Of a stretch of 64,000 nucleotides of DNA, positions 60,192-64,000 are shown piece by piece. Numbering within the stretch: position 1 is the stretch's first letter; each line of letters opens with the position of its first letter. The DNA lies in assembly GCA_002085155.1 (NCBI GenBank), contig NASX01000014.1, forward strand, positions 1 to 64,000. Reading direction: 5' to 3'. A program made the position numbers and the translations under genes. The stretch is from Sorangiineae bacterium NIC37A_2 (GTDB lineage Bacteria; Myxococcota_A; Polyangia; Polyangiales; Polyangiaceae). Under the pieces are notes generated by a model that was given only the letters and a program-made list of their open reading frames with translations, made no database searches and was not told the DNA's origin.

Positions 60192-60755
60192 ATGCGACGG
60201 GTTCTAGGATTGGGGCTAGCTGCCATCTCGCTCTTCGTATTGGGCGGGGTGAGCGCGGTGAGTGCGGCGTCCGACACGACGGTGCAGGAGCTGGAAGCTC
60301 AGGGGCCCGCCCCTACCGCCTCGCAGATGCTCGAAAAAGCACGGGCCATCTTGGCGGATGCTGAGCGTTCGACGCAGTCGGCGACTCAATCGCTGCGCTC
60401 CGCTCGCAAGGAGAACGATGTCGTGAAGTCTTTGTGCCTCGACGACAAGCTCGCCCAACTCGAGGTAGCTCGAGCCACTGTGGAGGAACGCGTCCTAAGT
60501 CTCGAAGGGGCGATCCAAGCGAACAACGCTGAGGGGATCGAGCATGACTTTTCTGTCGTGAGTGCCCTCGGGGATCGCATCGGCTCATTGGCGAACGAAG
60601 CGGGGCAGTGCATTGGAGAGGACCGAACCTCCGAAGGAACTGGATCTTCCCTCCAGGTGACTTTCGATCCGGCGATTCCGACGACAGACACTTCGAGCTT
60701 GCCGCTGGGCCCGAATATCAGTACGCCGCCATTGGCAGCGAGTGCGACCTTCTAG
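60192..60755 (+). CDS. Secreted coiled-coil protein
   Basis: 187 residues with a signal peptide (about 1-25), a coiled-coil segment (SQMLEKARAILADAERSTQS, LAQLEVARATVEERVLSLE), two Cys residues that could pair, and a Pro/Thr-rich tail. The family is not recognised. It lies 143 bases after the AgmX-type gene, so a promoter may sit in the gap, and 43 bases before the barrel gene. Confidence 0.5.
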   Translation: MRRVLGLGLAAISLFVLGGVSAVSAASDTTVQELEAQGPAPTASQMLEKARAILADAERSTQSATQSLRSARKENDVVKSLCLDDKLAQLEVARATVEERVLSLEGAIQANNAEGIEHDFSVVSALGDRIGSLANEAGQCIGEDRTSEGTGSSLQVTFDPAIPTTDTSSLPLGPNISTPPLAASATF

Positions 60756-60798
60756 CGATTGAAGTCGTCTTGCTTGGGGGTAGCGCACGGTACTTAAG

Positions 60799-62175
60799 AT
60801 GAAGCTTCGGCTCTTCACCTTGGCAGCAGGTCTGCTCTTTTCGACCGGGCAGGCTCGAGCGCAATCGACGCCTGCGCCCGAGGGTTCGACTCCGCTCCCG
60901 TGGGTCGCGAACCGCTCCATCGGTCGTGGCGTTGGTGTGCGCGTAGGCGACTTCGAGCTGCATCCGGGGGTCTCGGGAGAGTTTGGTTATGACTCGAACT
61001 GGTACCAGCGCGCGTCCTCTGCGGTGGAAGCTGCCAACGCTGGTCGGCCGGAGGACGCGCTCCGATTCCGCGTCACGCCGAGCCTCTCGCTCAGTACGCT
61101 CGATACACGCGTGCAAGAAGGGCCGGGGCCCAAGCCCCTGCCTCGCGCAGTCCAGTTTCACCTGGACGCCAGCGCTTCGTATAACGAGCTGATCGGCCTC
61201 GACTCGGCTTCTACGGTCGCTCAAGATCGAAACATTTCAGGCAGTTTAGGTCTGAAGCTCGAACTCTTCCGCGGTCGGCATTGGTCGGGGGACCTGGGGG
61301 CGGGGTATGCGTACATCTACGAGCCGGCGAACGTTGCGGGCTTTATCGGCGCGAACGATCGTCACGTGATCACTGGCGGCGGTTCGATCCGTTGGATGCC
61401 GGGGGGTGGAAGCTTCACGTGGGACTTGGTCGGTTACAACACAAGATTGACCCTGTTCCCGTCGACCAACTTTGGCGCTTACGATAACGGCGATCACACG
61501 ATTACGACCGCCGGCCAGTGGCGCTTTCTCCCGAAGACGGCGCTTCTCTACGACGCAAGTGTCGGTTTCATCCGCTACGAAGACCCGAGGCTCAATAGCG
61601 GCATCGACACGACGGCGCGAGTTGGCGTAAACGGTCTGCTTCTGACTCGCCTCGGCGTGCTTTTGATGGGCGGCTGGGCGACGGGGTTCCGCGACAACGA
61701 CAATGGTCGTCCTCGGCCTTATGATGACTTCGTCGCCAAGGCTGAGCTCAAGTACTACCTCAACGCGGGCAGTCGACTTCAAGCGGGAAGCGCGAATGTG
61801 GGCGTTTCCTCGGTGGCGATTGGTTATGATCGCTCGTTTGAGAACAGCTACCTCGGAGATTTTTTTCAGAGAGATCGCGGTTACGGAAATTTCACGATGT
61901 TCCTCGCGGGCCGCTGGATCTTCCAGCTCGACGGTGGGGCCTCGGCGATTCACTACCCGGAGATGAACTTCGACGAGGCAGTGATCGACAGCTTTGGTGA
62001 AATCCGCGTCGATGGTCAGGCATTTGTCGAATACAGGCCTATTCGGACGCTCGGCATCAACATCACTGCCCGTTACGATCATAACTTCTCCCGCGTCCTT
62101 GAAGGAGCGAACTACTCGGACGATCTCTCGTTCTCCCGGTTCCGTGGCTTCTTGGGTGTTCGCTGGTTCCTCTAA
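60799..62175 (+). CDS. Outer-membrane beta-barrel, probable polysaccharide exit partner
   Basis: 458 residues with a cleaved signal (near ARAQSTPAP) and alternating amphipathic strands to the end, whose last residues are RFRGFLGVRWFL. Aromatic girdle residues recur (SGEFGYDSNWYQ, LGAGYAYIYEPAN, YNTRLTLFPSTNF), consistent with roughly 16-18 strands. It directly precedes the OPX gene by 13 bases. In Myxococcus, short OPX proteins lack their own outer-membrane pore and pair with separate beta-barrel proteins; this gene pair has that arrangement. The match to that class is by context. Confidence 0.72.
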   Translation: MKLRLFTLAAGLLFSTGQARAQSTPAPEGSTPLPWVANRSIGRGVGVRVGDFELHPGVSGEFGYDSNWYQRASSAVEAANAGRPEDALRFRVTPSLSLSTLDTRVQEGPGPKPLPRAVQFHLDASASYNELIGLDSASTVAQDRNISGSLGLKLELFRGRHWSGDLGAGYAYIYEPANVAGFIGANDRHVITGGGSIRWMPGGGSFTWDLVGYNTRLTLFPSTNFGAYDNGDHTITTAGQWRFLPKTALLYDASVGFIRYEDPRLNSGIDTTARVGVNGLLLTRLGVLLMGGWATGFRDNDNGRPRPYDDFVAKAELKYYLNAGSRLQAGSANVGVSSVAIGYDRSFENSYLGDFFQRDRGYGNFTMFLAGRWIFQLDGGASAIHYPEMNFDEAVIDSFGEIRVDGQAFVEYRPIRTLGINITARYDHNFSRVLEGANYSDDLSFSRFRGFLGVRWFL

Positions 62176-62188
62176 GGCTCTGCTGCCG

Positions 62189-62779
62189 ATGAGAGCCTTG
62201 TTTCTGCTCATTCTCAGTCTCGTTTTGTGCGCGGCTTGCGGCTCGAATGCGCCTCGATCCCAAGTGGAGCTTGCCCCACCGCTTGAGAACACGACTTTGG
62301 GGCCTGGAGACCTATTTCGACTCGAGATCGTGGGCGAACCTGACCTCCCGAAAGAATACCAGGTGTTAGCGGATGGAACGGTCAACCTCCCGTTCATCGA
62401 GCCGCTGAAGGTCTCGGGACTCGAGCCGTACGAGATCGCTCGGAAAGTCCGGGAAGAGCTGATCCGTCGGGAAATCCTCACGAACCCCAGCGTCGTGGTG
62501 AGTGTGATCGAGTACCGGAGCAAGAGCGTGACGTTGCTCGGTCAGGTGCAGAAGCCGGGCAGTTTCCCGATGAGCCCGGGCATGACCTTGATCCAGGCGA
62601 TCTCGATGAGCGGCGGTTTCACGAGCATCGCGCAAGCGAGCCGAGTGTCGCTCTCACGGACGACCCAAGGAAAGGTGATCACCGTGACGATCGACGTTGC
62701 CGCGATCTCCGAGGGAAGAGCCAAGGACATTGCGCTCCAGCCTGGCGATCGCATCTACGTTCCCGAGCGCGTGTTCTAA
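62189..62779 (+). CDS. Short OPX (Wza-like) polysaccharide export lipoprotein
   Basis: The ATG at 62189 begins a signal ending LCAAC (acceptor C17); the 196-residue product then has the poly-export domain (LGPGDLFRLEIVGEPDLP, VLADGTVNLPFIEPLKV) and a SLBB domain (VTLLGQVQKPGSFPM, TLIQAISMSGGFTSIAQAS). It ends shortly after the second domain, without the C-terminal amphipathic helix that forms the outer-membrane pore in E. coli Wza. It should need the neighbouring barrel for exit through the outer membrane. No Wzx, Wzy or Wzc gene is visible in the window. Confidence 0.9.
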   Translation: MRALFLLILSLVLCAACGSNAPRSQVELAPPLENTTLGPGDLFRLEIVGEPDLPKEYQVLADGTVNLPFIEPLKVSGLEPYEIARKVREELIRREILTNPSVVVSVIEYRSKSVTLLGQVQKPGSFPMSPGMTLIQAISMSGGFTSIAQASRVSLSRTTQGKVITVTIDVAAISEGRAKDIALQPGDRIYVPERVF

Positions 62780-62864
62780 GCGCGATTCGCGCCGGGGACG
62801 AGCTTGGCCTGACCCTTCTGTGACCAGGTGCCCGTCTGCGCCTGCTCGAGACGCGCGATGCCAT

Positions 62865-63809
62865 CTAAAACGTTGCTCGGAAGTCGAGGAGCGCACGAAA
62901 CGCGGGTACCGTTGGAGAGAGCGCTCCGCCGCCTCCCGTCAGAGAGGAGCGACTTCCAAGGGGCAATCCGGCTCCGAGGCCAAGGCCGAGCGTGTACCGG
63001 TCGAGGGCGAGTTGTCCTCCGAGGAGCAACTCGGCGGGGAGGGGAGAACCTGCGCTTTCCTCATCAAGAGCGGAGGGCTGACTTTCGAAGCTGGGCGCGA
63101 GGTAACCTTCAAGGCTGACGGAAGCGAGCGGGGTCGGGCGGTAACGGAAGCCCGCCGCGACGCGCATCCCTGAGCCCAAGCGGTACAGTCCGAGCGTGCG
63201 GGGAGCTCGTAGCTGGGCGCGGAGGTCAAGGCTGAGCTCGAACTCGTGGTCGAGGTAACTGAGCGCGACGCCGAGATCTCCATGGGCATTGCCTTCGCCT
63301 GAGAAGGCCTCCGGAGAACCGAGCGGCAAAGAGACCACGCCGAAGCCGCGGACCGCGAACGATTCAGTCTCGACGCCGTAGCCGACGCTGAATCTCGGAT
63401 CTCCGATCGCGGTGGTCGGTAGGTCTCCGGTGGCGCCGGTCACGGTCCCTATGCCCGATCCGGTCTGCACGGCATTCCAAGGCAGGGCGACCCCGACGTC
63501 GAGTCCTTCGGCGAGCCGCAACGCAAAGGTGCCTTCGATGAGCCAGAGATGAGAGACGACCGGCACGCGGGTCGCCGTCTCCGATGGAGCGGCGAGGGCG
63601 AACTGGACGGGCCCGTTCAAGTAGGAAGAACGCAGGCCAATGGAGTAAGCGTCCCGCAGCTCGGTCGCTGGCTCGAGTCCCCAAAAAGGGCTCGGCCGCG
63701 CGGGGGCATTGAGCTGGTTCGAAGCGAAGCCTTCCTGGGCCCGAGCCGGAGCGGAGAAGCCAAACAGCGAGACGATTGCGCCAGCGAGACATCTCCACGG
63801 AAAGGTCAT
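62865..63809 (-). CDS. Outer-membrane barrel-like protein
   Basis: 314 residues from ATG 63809, with a signal peptide cleaved near ARAQEG; the ATG at 63830 is an alternative. The mature protein is rich in alternating strands (GLRSSYLNGPVQFALAA, GFGVVSLPLGSPEAF, LGLGLGAGLPLGSRS), and the last residues end RATF with a terminal Phe, the usual outer-membrane barrel signal. I see no OmpA C-terminal domain. Function unknown. It is convergent with the OPX gene and divergent from maf. Confidence 0.6.
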   Translation of the reverse strand: MTFPWRCLAGAIVSLFGFSAPARAQEGFASNQLNAPARPSPFWGLEPATELRDAYSIGLRSSYLNGPVQFALAAPSETATRVPVVSHLWLIEGTFALRLAEGLDVGVALPWNAVQTGSGIGTVTGATGDLPTTAIGDPRFSVGYGVETESFAVRGFGVVSLPLGSPEAFSGEGNAHGDLGVALSYLDHEFELSLDLRAQLRAPRTLGLYRLGSGMRVAAGFRYRPTPLASVSLEGYLAPSFESQPSALDEESAGSPLPAELLLGGQLALDRYTLGLGLGAGLPLGSRSSLTGGGGALSPTVPAFRALLDFRATF

Positions 63810-63904
63810 GCGACGCGTCGGGCGGCTCACCCTCGCTCACTATCAATCCTTTCTTTGCTGCACAATCGGGCGGCGCGCGGGGCGATCGTGGTATAGGCGC
63901 GCCC

Positions 63905-64000
63905 ATGCAGGCACCCTTACTCGCGCGGGAGCGGCCGCTCTTGCTTGGCTCGGGTTCGCCCCGGCGCGCCCAGATTCTCGAGGGGCTCGGTGTACCAATT
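63905..64000 (+). CDS. maf: Maf-family nucleotide pyrophosphatase, 3' partial
   Basis: The 32 codons before the window ends read a Maf N-terminus, with LLLGSGSPRRAQIL as the characteristic phosphate-binding loop, then LEGLGV. Maf proteins hydrolyse modified or canonical nucleotides (dTTP, UTP, m7GTP) and affect septation. The start is ATG 63905, 95 bases from the divergent barrel gene's start. The rest of the gene lies beyond the window, so the subfamily cannot be read. Confidence 0.88.
   Translation, partial: MQAPLLARERPLLLGSGSPRRAQILEGLGVPI

Noticed and set aside
61246-62523. 425-codon minus-strand frame
   Set aside because: It spans the barrel and OPX genes in antisense and has no domain signature.

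Overview
The window is GC-rich, densely coded bacterial DNA, most likely from a myxobacterium (Myxococcota, probably on the Polyangiales/Sorangium side). The sequence signs are an AgmX/PglI-type gliding-machine gene set with giant TPR proteins, eukaryote-like Ser/Thr kinase, PP2C and FHA proteins, many lipoproteins with Gly/Ala/Pro-rich linkers, a PilY1/minor-pilin operon and very acidic tails on ScpA and ScpB. I saw no tRNA, rRNA, CRISPR array, insertion sequence or prophage. Most genes sit in short operons with 4-base ATGA overlaps or convergent pairs separated by a hairpin.

Layout. 1-4.9 kb: a LodA-like quinoprotein oxidase fused to a von Willebrand A domain (5' end cut by the window) and its LodB-like flavoprotein. 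5.0-12.2 kb: an RlmM-like rRNA methyltransferase, a solute-binding lipoprotein, a Kef/YbaL-type antiporter, an SGNH hydrolase and a His-tailed lipoprotein behind two Fur-like palindromes. 12.3-15.3 kb: glycine cleavage genes gcvT-gcvH-gcvPA, read leftward, with no gcvPB. 15.3-23.0 kb: a leftward type IV pilus operon (FimT/GspH, PilV, PilW, PilX, PilY1, lipoprotein). 23.1-30.2 kb: lipoproteins, a parvulin, a MaoC hydratase, ScpA-ScpB and a lamin-tail lipoprotein. 30.2-34.7 kb: a TldE/PmbA protein, LarB-LarC with a polyhistidine N-terminus, and a thioredoxin-rhodanese fusion. 34.7-39.2 kb: a leftward FHA/zinc-ribbon, PP2C, DppB-like, DppC-like operon. 39.4-46.6 kb: an acidic protein, a TPR lipoprotein, a TrmJ-like methylase, a Ser/Thr kinase, an ArsA-like ATPase, Der and Era. 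46.7-48.9 kb: a PilZ protein, then an ECF sigma factor with a zinc anti-sigma/TPR protein. 49.3-60.0 kb: a rightward cluster of two large TPR proteins, two small envelope proteins and an FHA-like/TM/AgmX-type protein. 60.2-64.0 kb: a secreted coiled-coil protein, an outer-membrane barrel, a short OPX polysaccharide-export lipoprotein, another barrel-like protein and the first 32 codons of maf.

How the genes work together. The region from 47 to 63 kb reads as one envelope programme. A sigma/anti-sigma pair diverges from an Agl-Glt/Nfs-like trans-envelope machine, which is followed at once by an OPX plus beta-barrel polysaccharide exit pair. In Myxococcus xanthus the Nfs paralogue of the gliding machine works with Exo polysaccharide export during spore-coat assembly, and this arrangement looks like a linked version of that partnership (inference). 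The other candidate for something undescribed is the LodA-VWA fusion with its LodB partner. Start codons were moved inward from the longest ORF wherever a Shine-Dalgarno, signal peptide or neighbour overlap argued for it. All functions are read from motifs without database searches.
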